NCBI GenBank assembly: GCA_021498125.1 | Contig: JAIZWL010000002.1 | Location: 62,001 to 126,000 of the forward strand | Reading direction: 5' to 3' | DNA: 64,000 nt | Origin: Candidatus Thorarchaeota archaeon | GTDB taxonomy: Archaea; Asgardarchaeota; Thorarchaeia; Thorarchaeales; Thorarchaeaceae | Shown: piece after piece, positions 52,830 through 62,224 of the stretch | How positions within the stretch are numbered: the first letter of the stretch is position 1 | Layout: every line of letters begins with the position of its first letter | The notes under the pieces: model-generated | What the model was told of the DNA's origin: nothing | The model's database searches: none | Seen by the model: the letters and a program-made list of their open reading frames with translations, nothing else | Position numbers and translations under genes: made by a program

Positions 52830-54818
52830 CTACTCACGCTCTGCAACCAGTTTATCAACGACACTTGGATCTGCCAGTGTTGTGGTGTCACCGATATCGT
52901 CAATCTGACCGGCTGCGATTCTCTTGAGAATACGTCTCATAATCTTGCCAGAACGTGTCTTGGGCAATGCATCGGCAAACTGGATCTTGGCAGGAGTAGC
53001 AATTGGGCCGATCTCCTTCCTTACATGTTGCCGAAGTTCTTGCTTCAATTCATCAGACTTCTGCACACCCGCCTTTAGAGTGACGAACACGTAGATGTCC
53101 TCACCCTTGATATCATGGGGGAATCCAACAACAGCTGCTTCTGCAACTGATGGATGTGCAACGAGTGCGCTCTCAATCTCGGCAGTACCAAGTCGATGAC
53201 CAGACACCTTCAGAACGTCGTCAATTCGGCCCATCACGAAGAAGTATCCATCATCGTTGAAACGAGCACCATCTCCGGTCATGTACATCGGTTTACCAGT
53301 TTCGGGGTCCTTGTACTGTACCCAGTATGTGTTGATGAACCTGTCATGATCACCATATACGGTTCTCATAAGACCAGGCCAGGGTCGCTTGATGCAGAGA
53401 TATCCACCCTCATTTGCACTCACTGGCTGGCCAGCCTCATCCACAATGATAGCGTCAACTCCAAAGTATGGGAAGGTTGCACTCCCGGGAATCAGAGCCT
53501 CCGATCCGGGCAAAGGCGTAATAATTACACCGCCAGTTTCGGTCTGCCAGTACGTGTCAACTATGGGGCACTTGCTCTTACCAATGGTTTCGTAGTACCA
53601 GATCCATGCCTCGGGGTTGATTGGTTCTCCAACAGTACCGAGGAGGTTAAGGGACGAGAGATCATGCTTCTTAACAGGGTCATCACCGTACTTCATTAGA
53701 GCACGGATGGCTGTAGGAGCGGTATAGAACTGAGTGACCTTGTACTTCTCAACAATCTGCCAGAACCGGTCAACATCGGGATAAGTCGGGATTCCCTCAA
53801 ACATGAGCGTAGTTGCGCCTGCTGAGAGCGGCCCGTACACAATATAGGAGTGACCTGTGATCCAGCCGATATCTGCTGTGCACCAGTATACGTCACCAGG
53901 ATGATAATCAAAGATGTAGAGGAAGGTGTGAGTCGTATAGACCATATAGCCACCCAGAGTATGGAGAACTCCCTTTGGCTTACCAGTGGAACCTGATGTG
54001 TAGAGAATAAACAGAGGATCCTCTGCATTCATCCACTCGGTCTCACACTTGGCATCGACCTTGGCGTATTCGTCATGGTACCAGACATCACGCCCATCGA
54101 CCCAGTTGATGTCCACACCAGTTCTCTTGACAACGAGTACCTTCTTGACAGAGGGTGATCCTTCAAGGGCCTTGTCAGCGTTATCCTTGAGTGGGAAGAC
54201 CTTGCCATTTCGGAAGGAGCCATCTGCTGTGATCAGAACCTTTGCCTCACAATCGTGAATGCGTTCTCGGAGGGAGTCGGAACTGAAACCACCAAAGACA
54301 ATGCTGTGAACAGCACCAATTCGTGTACATGCTAACATGGTGATTGCAAGTTCAGGAACCATTGGAAGATAGATGGCAACGCGATCGCCCTTGTTGATAC
54401 CCAGGTTCTTGAGAATGTTAGCTGCTTTATTGACCTCATCTCTCAACTGTTCAAAGGTATAGGTGATTGCATCATCTTCAGGCTCGCCCTGCCAAATGAG
54501 GGCAACATCCTTGCCACGTCCAGCCTCGACGTGTTTGTCAAGGCAATTCCATGCCATATTTGTGACGCCATCTTCGAAGAATGTGAATCGTGCCTTCTCA
54601 GGATCTTTCCAGTCGAACCCCTTTGTAGGCTCTTTTTTCCAGTAGCAGTATTTCTTTGCAATTTCAAGCCAGAACTTGTCAGGATTCTCCACCGATTCCT
54701 TCCAGAGTTTCATTCGCTCTTCATGGCTCTTGACATAAGCCTTGTCAACAAAACTCTTAGGAGGCGGGAACCTGCGCTCTTCGCTTGAGGTTACCGTGAT
54801 TTTCTTTTCATCGCTCAA
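52830..54818 (-). CDS. acs: Acetyl-CoA synthetase (AMP-forming)
   Basis: Activates acetate to acetyl-CoA. 662 residues, the normal length. Motifs: [18 protein letters not shown] (the P-loop-like adenylate motif), [10 protein letters not shown], and the C-terminal [15 protein letters not shown] with the conserved catalytic and acetylatable Lys. The start is the TTG at 54818, behind GGTGA; the frame stays open upstream to 55088 but that part overlaps the next gene region and does not resemble Acs. A TTTATTA box about 27 bases upstream supports this start. The acetate transporter gene is next on the same strand. Confidence 0.95.
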   Translation of the reverse strand: MSDEKKITVTSSEERRFPPPKSFVDKAYVKSHEERMKLWKESVENPDKFWLEIAKKYCYWKKEPTKGFDWKDPEKARFTFFEDGVTNMAWNCLDKHVEAGRGKDVALIWQGEPEDDAITYTFEQLRDEVNKAANILKNLGINKGDRVAIYLPMVPELAITMLACTRIGAVHSIVFGGFSSDSLRERIHDCEAKVLITADGSFRNGKVFPLKDNADKALEGSPSVKKVLVVKRTGVDINWVDGRDVWYHDEYAKVDAKCETEWMNAEDPLFILYTSGSTGKPKGVLHTLGGYMVYTTHTFLYIFDYHPGDVYWCTADIGWITGHSYIVYGPLSAGATTLMFEGIPTYPDVDRFWQIVEKYKVTQFYTAPTAIRALMKYGDDPVKKHDLSSLNLLGTVGEPINPEAWIWYYETIGKSKCPIVDTYWQTETGGVIITPLPGSEALIPGSATFPYFGVDAIIVDEAGQPVSANEGGYLCIKRPWPGLMRTVYGDHDRFINTYWVQYKDPETGKPMYMTGDGARFNDDGYFFVMGRIDDVLKVSGHRLGTAEIESALVAHPSVAEAAVVGFPHDIKGEDIYVFVTLKAGVQKSDELKQELRQHVRKEIGPIATPAKIQFADALPKTRSGKIMRRILKRIAAGQIDDIGDTTTLADPSVVDKLVAERE

Positions 54819-54999
54819 CTTTTGGTCACCCGGAACCAAATAATAAACTGTGTTCCGCACCTCTATTAGTGAATTATAAACGTTGTCCAAATCGTTCGGC
54901 TTTTGTCGTGATTTCGTTCCAAATAATGAATGAGTCGAGCATTTAGAGTATCCACATTGAGAACAATCGAAGAAAAGGGAGTCTACAGAACAATATATC

Positions 55000-55037
55000 C
55001 CAAAACACAAAGAGAAGAGGGGCCTCATTCGAGGCCC
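55000..55037 (-). terminator. Terminator of the acetate transporter gene
   Basis: GGGCCTC, loop GAAT, GAGGCCC on the minus strand, then CCTCTTCTCTTTGTGTTTTG. A GC stem with a pyrimidine-rich tail 20 bases after the stop. Confidence 0.55.
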
Positions 55038-55056
55038 ACTCGAATACAAATGAAAC

Positions 55057-55641
55057 CTATTGCTCGACAGGGAAGACGGGCCAACCATTTACCTCAGCCA
55101 ATGCGAGATAAAATGCGCTGCCGCCACACACGATCCCTTCAAGACCTGCAATAACACCAACTACACCAGCGGCTGCGGTCAGACCAACGTATGTCAGGGA
55201 GTCAGCTGCTGCTAACAGGAAAAAGAGGACAGCCAGAGAGAGGAACACAAACTGAAGGACTCTATTTGCCTTTAGTGTTCCAAAGAACATCAAAAATGTA
55301 AAGATGCCCCAACATACCAAGTATGCTGCCATTGAGGCCTTGTCAACGACAGGAGCCCATGGTGAAGCAAATAACGGAAAGACATTGAGGAACACAAATG
55401 AGAACCAGAAAAGGCCATAGGACAGAAATGCCACAAGTCCGAAAGTATTGCCTTTCTTGTATTCCATTATTCCTGCAATAATCTGTGCTATGCCACCATA
55501 GAATATGCCCATTGCAAAGATCATTCCAATACCAGTAGCTGGGATAATACCTGCGGTTTTCAGGTTCAACAGTACCGTTGTCATCCCGAAACCGATCAGC
55601 CCAAGAGGACCGGGATTTGCCAGTTCGTTTTCGCTCATCAT
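55057..55641 (-). CDS. satP: Acetate uptake transporter (GPR1/FUN34/YaaH family)
   Basis: 194 residues with six membrane helices. The family signature [19 protein letters not shown] opens the first helix (usually NPAPLGL), and FWFSF lies in the middle. Members carry acetate or succinate with protons. Being next to acs it probably imports acetate for activation. Its upstream region was invaded by MITE B. Confidence 0.92.
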   Translation of the reverse strand: MMSENELANPGPLGLIGFGMTTVLLNLKTAGIIPATGIGMIFAMGIFYGGIAQIIAGIMEYKKGNTFGLVAFLSYGLFWFSFVFLNVFPLFASPWAPVVDKASMAAYLVCWGIFTFLMFFGTLKANRVLQFVFLSLAVLFFLLAAADSLTYVGLTAAAGVVGVIAGLEGIVCGGSAFYLALAEVNGWPVFPVEQ

Positions 55642-55742
55642 CGAACACCTTCCAATTGGAAGTGGTTTCTGGGGATGGGCATATGCATCCCTTATATCGG
55701 TTCCCGTTTTTTCTTACTTTTATTAAAACTGGTCTCCACGTC

Positions 55743-55874
55743 GGCTCTGTGTGAAAAGTCGGTAATAGAGTGCGTATGAAACGAATGAACACTAGGTTAT
55801 GTCCGGATCCAAGAGCCTTCAGGAACCATTCTGACTTGAATGATTTTATGTCTGTGGACTTTTCACACAGCTCC
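55743..55874. mobile_element. MITE copy B, 132 bp
   Basis: Same length and same 18-bp ends as copy A but in the opposite orientation: left GGCTCTGTGTGAAAAGTC, right the inverse of GGAGCTGTGTGAAAAGTC. It is bounded by a perfect 9-bp direct repeat CTCCACGTC at 55734-55742 and 55875-55883. Inner sequence is only loosely similar to copy A. It lies between the satP promoter region and the tRNA-Ile promoter. Confidence 0.9.
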
Positions 55875-55885
55875 CTCCACGTCAC

Positions 55886-55898
55886 AACATTTTTATCC
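55886..55898 (+). promoter_or_regulatory. TATA box of tRNA-Ile
   Basis: ACAACATTTTTATCC gives a TTTTTAT box about 32 bases before the tRNA. The right target duplication of MITE B ends only 3 bases upstream. Confidence 0.55.
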
Positions 55899-55926
55899 AT
55901 AACCTCTTCCCACGAAGACCAAGCAA

Positions 55927-56004
55927 GGGCCCGTGGCCTAGGCTGGTTATGGCGTCTCTCTGATAAGGAGAAGACCGCCGGTTCAAATCCGGCCGGGCCC
56001 ACCA
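55927..56004 (+). tRNA. tRNA-Ile (anticodon GAT)
   Basis: 78 nt with encoded CCA. Acceptor GGGCCCG/CGGGCCC, anticodon stem TCTCT/GGAGA with loop CTGATAA (anticodon GAT), T arm GCCGG-TTCAAAT-CCGGC. No intron. This tRNA reads ATH codons and is a target of the t6A enzymes encoded in this window. Confidence 0.95.
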
Positions 56005-56036
56005 CTACTTTTCTCTCGATGCATTGCCGATTCCGC

Positions 56037-56957
56037 TTATCCAAGCGCTTCTGGAACAACTTGAGAGATGAGATCAAGGGACTCACGAGCTTGCTGTGAA
56101 GTCAGTTCAAAGATGAGCGGGCCAGAGAAATCATTACGAACAAGCTCCATAAGAAAATCACGAGTTGGCAGCTCTCCGGTACCAAGAGGAATGTGGTCGC
56201 GATGAACGACATGCCCATCATGGTCGTCAAATCCGCCATCATGAAGATGGATTTCTATTATTCGATCACGGTGCTGATGATAGAATTCCAGTACAGATTC
56301 GGTCCCAGAATAATGCGCCAGGAGATGGCCAGTATCAAAACAGATGCTAGTATCATGTTCATCAACAATCTCGCGAGTAAATTCAAAGGGGAACTCTATG
56401 TTTTCCAACGCCAACAATCGAGGAGAGATCTCGCTCTTTGCAATAATCTCTTCCACACTACGTGAGGCGTTGGAGGCCATCAAAGTACATACGAGATCTA
56501 CAATTCCTGGGGAGGCATCTAATTGTGAAAATTCTGTGGCAAGAGATCCCGTAGCATGAAGCACATAGGACTCCGGTTCCAGTGGCTCTACAACTCTAAT
56601 GGTCTCGACCACCGTATTGACACTGGCTGTACGAATATGCTCATTAATGCTAGCAGGCTCCACAGACCATAAGGGGAGGTGGACGGTAAAGGAAACATCC
56701 GACTCGTCTTTAATTGCAAGCAGTCTCTTGATGACATCCGTATTCAACGAATCAGGAATGACGTAATTAGCATCTCCAGTTATCTCAATGACACTAATGT
56801 GCTCCATCTGAACTGCCTCGGCAACAAAAGAAGAGATATCAAAACGAAACAGATCAAGAACACCGTCAGAAAGCAGCCTGTCAGCAACTGCTCTTAACTC
56901 TAGAGGGACGATTCCAAAGCGAAGCACTGACTTCAACCTCGAATATGCATATAGCAA
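56037..56957 (-). CDS. Xylose isomerase-like TIM-barrel protein
   Basis: 306 residues of the AP endonuclease 2 / sugar isomerase superfamily. Metal ligands are suggested by ALENIEFPF (Glu), CFDTGHLL (Asp, His), IEIHLHDG (His) and LIFELT (Glu), each at the end of a barrel strand. The group includes sugar isomerases, endonuclease IV and the cobamide-remodelling enzyme CbiR; the sequence does not decide among them. It is converging with tRNA-Ile. Confidence 0.8.
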   Translation of the reverse strand: MLYAYSRLKSVLRFGIVPLELRAVADRLLSDGVLDLFRFDISSFVAEAVQMEHISVIEITGDANYVIPDSLNTDVIKRLLAIKDESDVSFTVHLPLWSVEPASINEHIRTASVNTVVETIRVVEPLEPESYVLHATGSLATEFSQLDASPGIVDLVCTLMASNASRSVEEIIAKSEISPRLLALENIEFPFEFTREIVDEHDTSICFDTGHLLAHYSGTESVLEFYHQHRDRIIEIHLHDGGFDDHDGHVVHRDHIPLGTGELPTRDFLMELVRNDFSGPLIFELTSQQARESLDLISQVVPEALG

Positions 56958-56993
56958 TAACGTCCCTTTAGAGTTGGCGCTCCAATGGAGAAT

Positions 56994-57482
56994 CTATCTA
57001 GGAGAGGGGAGCTTGGTGAGTTCATGTTGCTCAATCACAGGATCGACTTCAAGAACTTCGACCTTTAGCATCTTGTCACCTTGGCGAATACTCTGAACGA
57101 TATCAAAGCCCTCTACGACACGACCAAAGACCGTATGACGACCATCAAGATGCTTACAGTTTGCCTCGTTAAGAACGATGAAAAATTGGCTGCCACCAGT
57201 ATCACGGCCAGCATGGGCCATTGAGAGAGTTCCATTCACGTGTTTTTGACGAGAACCACTGGTCTCGCAGGGGATTGCATAGCCGGGACCACCAGTCCCA
57301 TTTCCCACCGGATCGCCACCTTGCACAACAAAATCTGGTACAACACGATGGAATTTCAGGCCGTTGTAAAAACCACTACGTGCCAGTTCAATGAAATTCT
57401 TTACAGTATTGATTGCGTCATCGGACCAGAGTTCGAGCATGATTGTGCCCTTCTCGGTCTCCATCTTGATCTTATTGACCAT
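56994..57482 (-). CDS. Cyclophilin-type peptidyl-prolyl isomerase
   Basis: 162 residues from the ATG at 57482. Active-site marks are [23 protein letters not shown] and [12 protein letters not shown]. It accelerates proline isomerisation in the cytoplasm; no signal is present. A longer frame to 57533 adds residues before the first strand and is rejected. Confidence 0.94.
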   Translation of the reverse strand: MVNKIKMETEKGTIMLELWSDDAINTVKNFIELARSGFYNGLKFHRVVPDFVVQGGDPVGNGTGGPGYAIPCETSGSRQKHVNGTLSMAHAGRDTGGSQFFIVLNEANCKHLDGRHTVFGRVVEGFDIVQSIRQGDKMLKVEVLEVDPVIEQHELTKLPSPR

Positions 57483-57619
57483 ACTAGGTACCTCAAATCT
57501 TTGAATAGTGGAATAAACACCACTGATAGACAATCATCGTAGTTGATACTTAGCAATTGTGGCAGCGGAATAGAATCCGTCGTGACTATTACCTTATTAA
57601 AGACTGACCAAAGTTAGCA

Positions 57620-58828
57620 ATGACGATGACCATCTTAAAGACGTATACAGAAGGACTAGTCACATTTCATAGTGCTGATGTTGATCATTACACAGCAGAG
57701 AAGGGGCAACCAACCACAAGCATGCCAGTATTCTACAATCCAAGAATGCGCCTGAATCGTGACTTGTCGGTCATCTTTACATCCGCATATCTCAAGACGC
57801 ATCAGGTTGATCTCATTTGTGAACCTCTTGCAGGGTCGGGAATCAGGACCTTAAGATATCTTAAGGAATGCCCAGGTGAATTCGAGGCGGTCATGTTTGA
57901 TGCCAATCCATTGGCCATTGAGATCGCAAAAAAGAATGTTCAGATGAATGAACTTGAAGATAGAGTCCGAATAATCAGAGGCGACGCACGGCAGCTCCTG
58001 CTTGACGAGTCACGTGAGAAACGCTTTGATCTTGTTGATGTTGACCCCTTTGGAACACCAGCCCCCTTTCTTAATGCAGCAGTTCAGGCCATGCAACCGC
58101 ATCAAGGATTGCTCGCACTTACTGCAACGGATATGCCAGCACTCTGTGGCGTGTATCCACATGTGGCTCAAAGAAAATATGGAGGCCGGTCAATACGAGC
58201 ACCATTCGCTCATGAGATTGCTGTCAGATTACTTATTGGACTGGCATTCACTGTGGCGGGAATGAATGATTGCTCTATAGAACCATTAGTAAGTTTGAGC
58301 ACAGATCACTATGTGAGGGTGTGGCTGGACTTGAGACCCAGTCGATCTACTGCAAATGCCCAGTCTGACATGATGGGGTTCATCAGATATTGTCCCTCTT
58401 GCATGAATACAGACATGGTTGCGCTATCGAAGATTGGAGAGGTTCAACCGCTCAAACACATTGGTAATTGTTCAGGAAAAGTAAAAATGGCGGGCCCACT
58501 GTGGATAGGGCCACTTTTCAACAGCACTACTCTATCTTCAGCAAGGGAGATAGAGGCAAAAGGAGAACAGTTCAGCAAGCGTGCTGGAAAAATATTAGAA
58601 CTAATGAGAAAAGAACAGGAACTGACCGAGTTCACGTATGTGGATCTGCATATGTTATGTGATGCCTATGGACTCTCACCCCCGAGGCGGCAAGACATTA
58701 TGGACAAACTAGAGGAGACAGGTCACAGGGTCACTCGCACACACTTCAGACCAACAGCAATACGTACTGATGCAGAGGTGGAGGATGTATTGAATGCAAT
58801 AAAGGCTGTATTAGGAGATGATCAATAG
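57620..58828 (+). CDS. trm1: tRNA (guanine26-N2)-dimethyltransferase Trm1
   Basis: Makes m2,2G26 in tRNA. 402 residues. SAM site EPLAGSGIRTLRYL near 72-85, catalytic region DVDPFGTPAPFLNAA near 137-151, and a zinc-like CPSCMN near 257. Several ATG codons at the start (57620, 57626) are equally possible. ftsJ begins at the next base after its stop. Confidence 0.95.
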   Translation: MTMTILKTYTEGLVTFHSADVDHYTAEKGQPTTSMPVFYNPRMRLNRDLSVIFTSAYLKTHQVDLICEPLAGSGIRTLRYLKECPGEFEAVMFDANPLAIEIAKKNVQMNELEDRVRIIRGDARQLLLDESREKRFDLVDVDPFGTPAPFLNAAVQAMQPHQGLLALTATDMPALCGVYPHVAQRKYGGRSIRAPFAHEIAVRLLIGLAFTVAGMNDCSIEPLVSLSTDHYVRVWLDLRPSRSTANAQSDMMGFIRYCPSCMNTDMVALSKIGEVQPLKHIGNCSGKVKMAGPLWIGPLFNSTTLSSAREIEAKGEQFSKRAGKILELMRKEQELTEFTYVDLHMLCDAYGLSPPRRQDIMDKLEETGHRVTRTHFRPTAIRTDAEVEDVLNAIKAVLGDDQ

Positions 58829-59425
58829 ATGGGACGACCAAAGGGAGATAGAAAAAAGGAACATTACTATAGAGAGGCAAAAAAGCACGGATACCGCGCC
58901 AGATCCGCCTACAAACTAAAACAGATTATTAAAAAGCAGAATTTACTGGCCGGAGTAGACAAGGTAGTTGAGCTCTGTTCGAGTCCAGGGGGGTGGACTC
59001 AAGTCTTAAGACAGTTCGATAGAAGTCTCGAGATAGTTGCCGTGGATCTCAATTCGATGCCACCTGTTGAGAATGTAAAATTCGTTCAGGGGGATATTAC
59101 TAAGCAAGAAACAATCGATGAGATCATCCAGCTGATAGGAGGAAGTGCAGACCTCGTCTTATCCGATTGCGCACCAAATGTCACGGGCCAATGGGAGATT
59201 GATGTGGCAAGACAGCTTGCTCTTGCCGAGTGCACCATAAACCTGGGCTGCAAGATTCTAGGAGCCAAAGGTAAGGTGTTGGCCAAGGTCTTTCAGGGAC
59301 CAGGGTTTCAAGAGTTCATGCAGATGGTACGAAACCTATTCTCTAGTGTACGACTCATTAAACCCGATGCGTCCCGGCGCACCAGTGCCGAAATCTACTT
59401 GCTTGCGGAGAATCCAAGACGATAA
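58829..59425 (+). CDS. rlmE: 2'-O-methyltransferase FtsJ/RlmE
   Basis: Methylates ribose in 23S rRNA (U2552 in E. coli) or tRNA. 198 residues with the K-D-K-E tetrad: K in YRARSAYKL, D in LSDCAPNVTG, K in KVLAKVFQG, E in SAEIYLLA. SAM motif is VVELCSSPGGWTQVL near 46-60. Adjacent to trm1, so RNA methylation genes are grouped. Confidence 0.94.
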   Translation: MGRPKGDRKKEHYYREAKKHGYRARSAYKLKQIIKKQNLLAGVDKVVELCSSPGGWTQVLRQFDRSLEIVAVDLNSMPPVENVKFVQGDITKQETIDEIIQLIGGSADLVLSDCAPNVTGQWEIDVARQLALAECTINLGCKILGAKGKVLAKVFQGPGFQEFMQMVRNLFSSVRLIKPDASRRTSAEIYLLAENPRR

Positions 59426-59434
59426 GCATCTCGA

Positions 59435-59782
59435 TTATGAGGAATCAAAACTGAGAAGCCATTCTTCTAGACGACTACAGGAGATCGGCGAATCGGGCTG
59501 ACGGGCTCCACATTTGCTGATCTTCGGGCAATGGAAACAAGGGCATCCATTCAGGTCACCTAGGCTTTGAGGCTCTGCATCGCTTATCATCTGCTCGTTA
59601 ATGAAGTATCTTGTCTTTTCCAGTTCTTGCTTGGCCATTATTTGTCCCTCTGACATCAATTGTTCAATGGTTGTCGTCACTATCTCTGCGTCTATTTCAA
59701 GACCAGCGGTCAACTCTTCAAGAAGTAGCCCTTTTTGCCCTGCCTCACGAAGAGCTTTCAGGATTTGGTTGGCTACATTCAT
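59435..59782 (-). CDS. Transcription factor TFE-beta (RPC34/hRPC39-like)
   Basis: Partner of TFE-alpha in transcription initiation. 115 residues from the ATG at 59782. Residues 1-65 form a winged helix (VANQILKALREAGQKGLL...), and the C-terminal part holds the iron-sulfur motif with cysteines C82, C85, C91 and C102, ending SPISCSRLEEWL, the same ending as human RPC39. C80 is an additional nearby Cys. A frame to 59896 adds hydrophobic residues and is rejected. Confidence 0.88.
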   Translation of the reverse strand: MNVANQILKALREAGQKGLLLEELTAGLEIDAEIVTTTIEQLMSEGQIMAKQELEKTRYFINEQMISDAEPQSLGDLNGCPCFHCPKISKCGARQPDSPISCSRLEEWLLSFDSS

Positions 59783-59934
59783 TTCAACGACCTTGATGAG
59801 AGACACACGACAAGACAGAACGAATTGCGCGGCCCCATATTTAATATTCGGAAGATACATGCACATTATGGTAATAAAAGGTACTATTGTGTACATTACT
59901 GGACAATATTCAGCATATAAAATAATGAACGTAT

Positions 59935-60261
59935 CTACCTCTTCCTCTTTCGCGCCTTTTGGGGTTTCTCGGGGCGACTACTAACATAGAGAACAGCCCC
60001 AGCCGTGATAGGTTCAGAAACTGTAGTTTTTGGATGCGCCCTATCATGCGTATCACCCATTCGTTTGAAGGGGCGAATTGCAACATAGGGTTCTTTCACA
60101 GGACCAAATACATCCACAATTTTCCCAATCTTTTCCGCATTACTGGTAAGCACTATACCTCCAATAGGAGGGGTCTTGCTTGTGCGCACAATAAGTGATC
60201 CACGGGTTGTAATATGCAATAAAGTGCCTAGACGCCTCAATGGTTGCTTACCTCCGGCCAC
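59935..60261 (-). CDS. gar1: H/ACA RNP protein Gar1
   Basis: 108 residues; part of the RNA-guided pseudouridylation complex with Cbf5, Nop10 and L7Ae. The six-strand barrel shows LLHITTRGSLIVRTSK and KIGKIVDVFGPVKEPYVAIRP, the Gar1 core. The tail is basic (RPEKPQKARKRKR). It overlaps srp19 by 14 bases. Confidence 0.94.
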   Translation of the reverse strand: MAGGKQPLRRLGTLLHITTRGSLIVRTSKTPPIGGIVLTSNAEKIGKIVDVFGPVKEPYVAIRPFKRMGDTHDRAHPKTTVSEPITAGAVLYVSSRPEKPQKARKRKR

Positions 60262-60613
60262 CTTTCCCCTTTCGTTTCTTACCCTTCTTTTTCTCGGCGG
60301 CGATACGTGCAGCCTCCCGTTGAGCTACAATTCGCCGCACACTCTTTGCGAGCATAAGTAGCAGTCGCTTTTTCTTGTGATGATCAGGGTTACCAAGGAG
60401 CAGATAGCCAGAACTGCGAGTCCAATCACGAGGGTATCTCTTATCCGGTTCGACAATAGCCTCAAACCCAATAGAATCGGCTGCCTGTTTAAGGATGTCA
60501 ATCGTCACTCCAGGCGCCGCCAAATTTACAGGGATTCTACGGCCCTGTGAACGCGACAGGCCAGAGTCAAGATAGGCTGGCCAAACTATGACCTTGTCTT
60601 TGTGAGGCTTCAT
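60248..60613 (-). CDS. srp19: Signal recognition particle subunit SRP19
   Basis: 121 residues. SRP19 marks are VIVWPAYLDSGLSRSQGRRIP (shown as start VIVWPAY), DILKQAADSIGFEA and KRYPRDW. It helps SRP54 bind 7S RNA. The C-terminus is strongly basic (KKKGKKRKGKGGRR). Transcribed with gar1. Confidence 0.95.
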   Translation of the reverse strand: MKPHKDKVIVWPAYLDSGLSRSQGRRIPVNLAAPGVTIDILKQAADSIGFEAIVEPDKRYPRDWTRSSGYLLLGNPDHHKKKRLLLMLAKSVRRIVAQREAARIAAEKKKGKKRKGKGGRR

Positions 60614-60619
60614 AGTAAC

Positions 60620-60682
60620 TCATTCCTCGTGATTGAGAGCGTTGACCAGTTCAATATGGCTAATTCTTTTTACCTTTGCCAT
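60620..60682 (-). CDS. Possible 20-residue leader peptide in front of srp19
   Basis: ATG at 60682, TGA at 60620: MAKVKRISHIELVNALNHEE. A TATA box (CTTATAG, 60711-60717 on the minus strand) lies about 32 bases upstream, so transcription would begin about 6 bases before this ATG. The frame is the same as srp19, separated by TGA and two codons. It may be a small protein, a leader that controls srp19, or a spurious start. Confidence 0.35.
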   Translation of the reverse strand: MAKVKRISHIELVNALNHEE

Positions 60683-60758
60683 CTGGAGAAGACAAAAGAT
60701 TAGAGAATCTCTATAAGAGAGAGGGGATGGCAACATTTCAAGAGGAGAACGATGTAAT

Positions 60759-61262
60759 TTGCCAAGAAAGAGTAAGGATGTGTACTTCCTAGAGATAGCT
60801 GATCTTGTGTCATCCCGTAGCACATGCCTAAGGAATCAGGTGGGAGCCCTTCTCGTGAAAGACTCGCAGATCCTCTCAACGGGGTACAATGGCGCTCCTA
60901 AGGGGTTACCCCATTGTAGTGAAGTAGGATGTTTAAGAGACCAACTTGGAATAAAGTCAGGGGAACGCCACGAACTCTGCAGAGGACTACATGCAGAACA
61001 AAATGCGATCATTCAGGCCGCGTATCATGGGGTCAGTATCAAAGGGGCCAAGCTTTACTGCACGACAAGACCCTGTAGTATTTGCACCAAGATGCTAATC
61101 AATGCAGGAATCAAGGAGATCATCTATATCGAAGAATATAACGATCCTCTTGCAGCAGAGATTGCAGAACAGGCGGGTCTGAAGTTCAAAAAGGTGGATA
61201 TTCCGAGACGCTACGGGCGAAATGGAACGGAACAGCAAGATACCAGTGTGACAAAAGATTAA
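60759..61262 (+). CDS. dCMP deaminase
   Basis: Makes dUMP for thymidylate synthesis. 167 residues with zinc ligands in LHAEQNAI (His, catalytic Glu) and TTRPCSIC (two Cys). A central insert [23 protein letters not shown] is typical of ComEB-like deaminases. The start is a TTG at 60759 with GAGGAG upstream. pyrB follows 47 bp downstream. Confidence 0.92.
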   Translation: MPRKSKDVYFLEIADLVSSRSTCLRNQVGALLVKDSQILSTGYNGAPKGLPHCSEVGCLRDQLGIKSGERHELCRGLHAEQNAIIQAAYHGVSIKGAKLYCTTRPCSICTKMLINAGIKEIIYIEEYNDPLAAEIAEQAGLKFKKVDIPRRYGRNGTEQQDTSVTKD

Positions 61263-61309
61263 AACAGACCACGGCCTCGCAAAGACAAAACCGAAGAGTG
61301 TGTTTCTGG

Positions 61310-62224
61310 ATGGGTGCCCTTCATAACCTAATTAGTATTCAAGACTTGGCCCGAGATGAGATTGATCTAATACTTCGACGGGCTGCTGAGATGGAAGAGA
61401 TTGCAGTCACTAGAAGCAAACTACTCGATGGCAGAATAATGGCCTACTTGTTCTTTGAACCCTCAACTAGAACTAGACTGTCATTTGAGAGTGCCATGCT
61501 TCGACTTGGTGGGAATGTGCTTGGCTTTGCGGATGTGGTGGTTTCAAGTGCTGGAGGTAAAGGCGAAACCCTTGCGGACACAATTCGAACCGTAGAGCGG
61601 TATGCGGATGTGATTGTGATCAGGCATCCACTTGACGGGTCTGCACGAGTCGCAGCTGAGTTCTCGAAGTGCCCAGTCATCAATGCGGGCAGCGGAGCAG
61701 AAGAACATCCTACTCAGGCACTCCTTGATCTATATTCTATCCAAAAAATGAAGGGGTCCATCGATGGGCTCAACATATCACTCTGTGGGGATCTAAAATA
61801 CGGTCGAACAGTCCACTCACTGGCAATGGCGCTCACAGAATATGATGTCAAAATAACTCTGGCCGCACCTGAACAGTTACAGATGAAACCTTCAATTATA
61901 CAAGTGATGGAGCGAGCGGGGCTCTCAGTCACGGAAGTTGAGAGCATAGAAGAGGCCATTGAAGAGGCCGACGTAGTATACATGACTAGAATACAAAAAG
62001 AGCGGTTTCCGGACATTCGCGAGTATGATGCAGTAAAGGGGCGGTTCAGACTTAAACGAGAAGATGTAGAAAAGATGCCCGATGATGCGATTATTTTGCA
62101 TCCATTACCAAGAGTGGACGAGCTTGATCCCGAGATTGATTCCTTGCCTCAGGCACGATACTTCGATCAGGTGGAGGCAGGAGTGGTCACTAGAATGGCC
62201 ATTCTTGATTTGATCCTCAACTAG
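61310..62224 (+). CDS. pyrB: Aspartate carbamoyltransferase catalytic subunit
   Basis: Second step of pyrimidine synthesis. 304 residues. Carbamoyl phosphate site STRTRLSFESA, HPTQALLDLYSI and HPLPRVDELDPEID are all intact. The ATG at 61310 gives the family length; a GTG at 61298 is possible. pyrI, the regulatory chain, does not follow. The stop overlaps the convergent regulator gene by 8 bases. Confidence 0.95.
   Translation: MGALHNLISIQDLARDEIDLILRRAAEMEEIAVTRSKLLDGRIMAYLFFEPSTRTRLSFESAMLRLGGNVLGFADVVVSSAGGKGETLADTIRTVERYADVIVIRHPLDGSARVAAEFSKCPVINAGSGAEEHPTQALLDLYSIQKMKGSIDGLNISLCGDLKYGRTVHSLAMALTEYDVKITLAAPEQLQMKPSIIQVMERAGLSVTEVESIEEAIEEADVVYMTRIQKERFPDIREYDAVKGRFRLKREDVEKMPDDAIILHPLPRVDELDPEIDSLPQARYFDQVEAGVVTRMAILDLILN

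Noticed and set aside
54819-55088. A 90-residue N-terminal extension of acetyl-CoA synthetase.
   Set aside because: The extension is cysteine- and serine-rich, overlaps the transporter terminator and promoter region, and the TTG at 54818 has its own ribosome binding site and TATA box.
60683-60823. A 67-codon minus-strand frame reaching to 60823.
   Set aside because: The upstream part overlaps the dCMP deaminase start and lies before the predicted promoter; only the last 20 codons are retained as a candidate.
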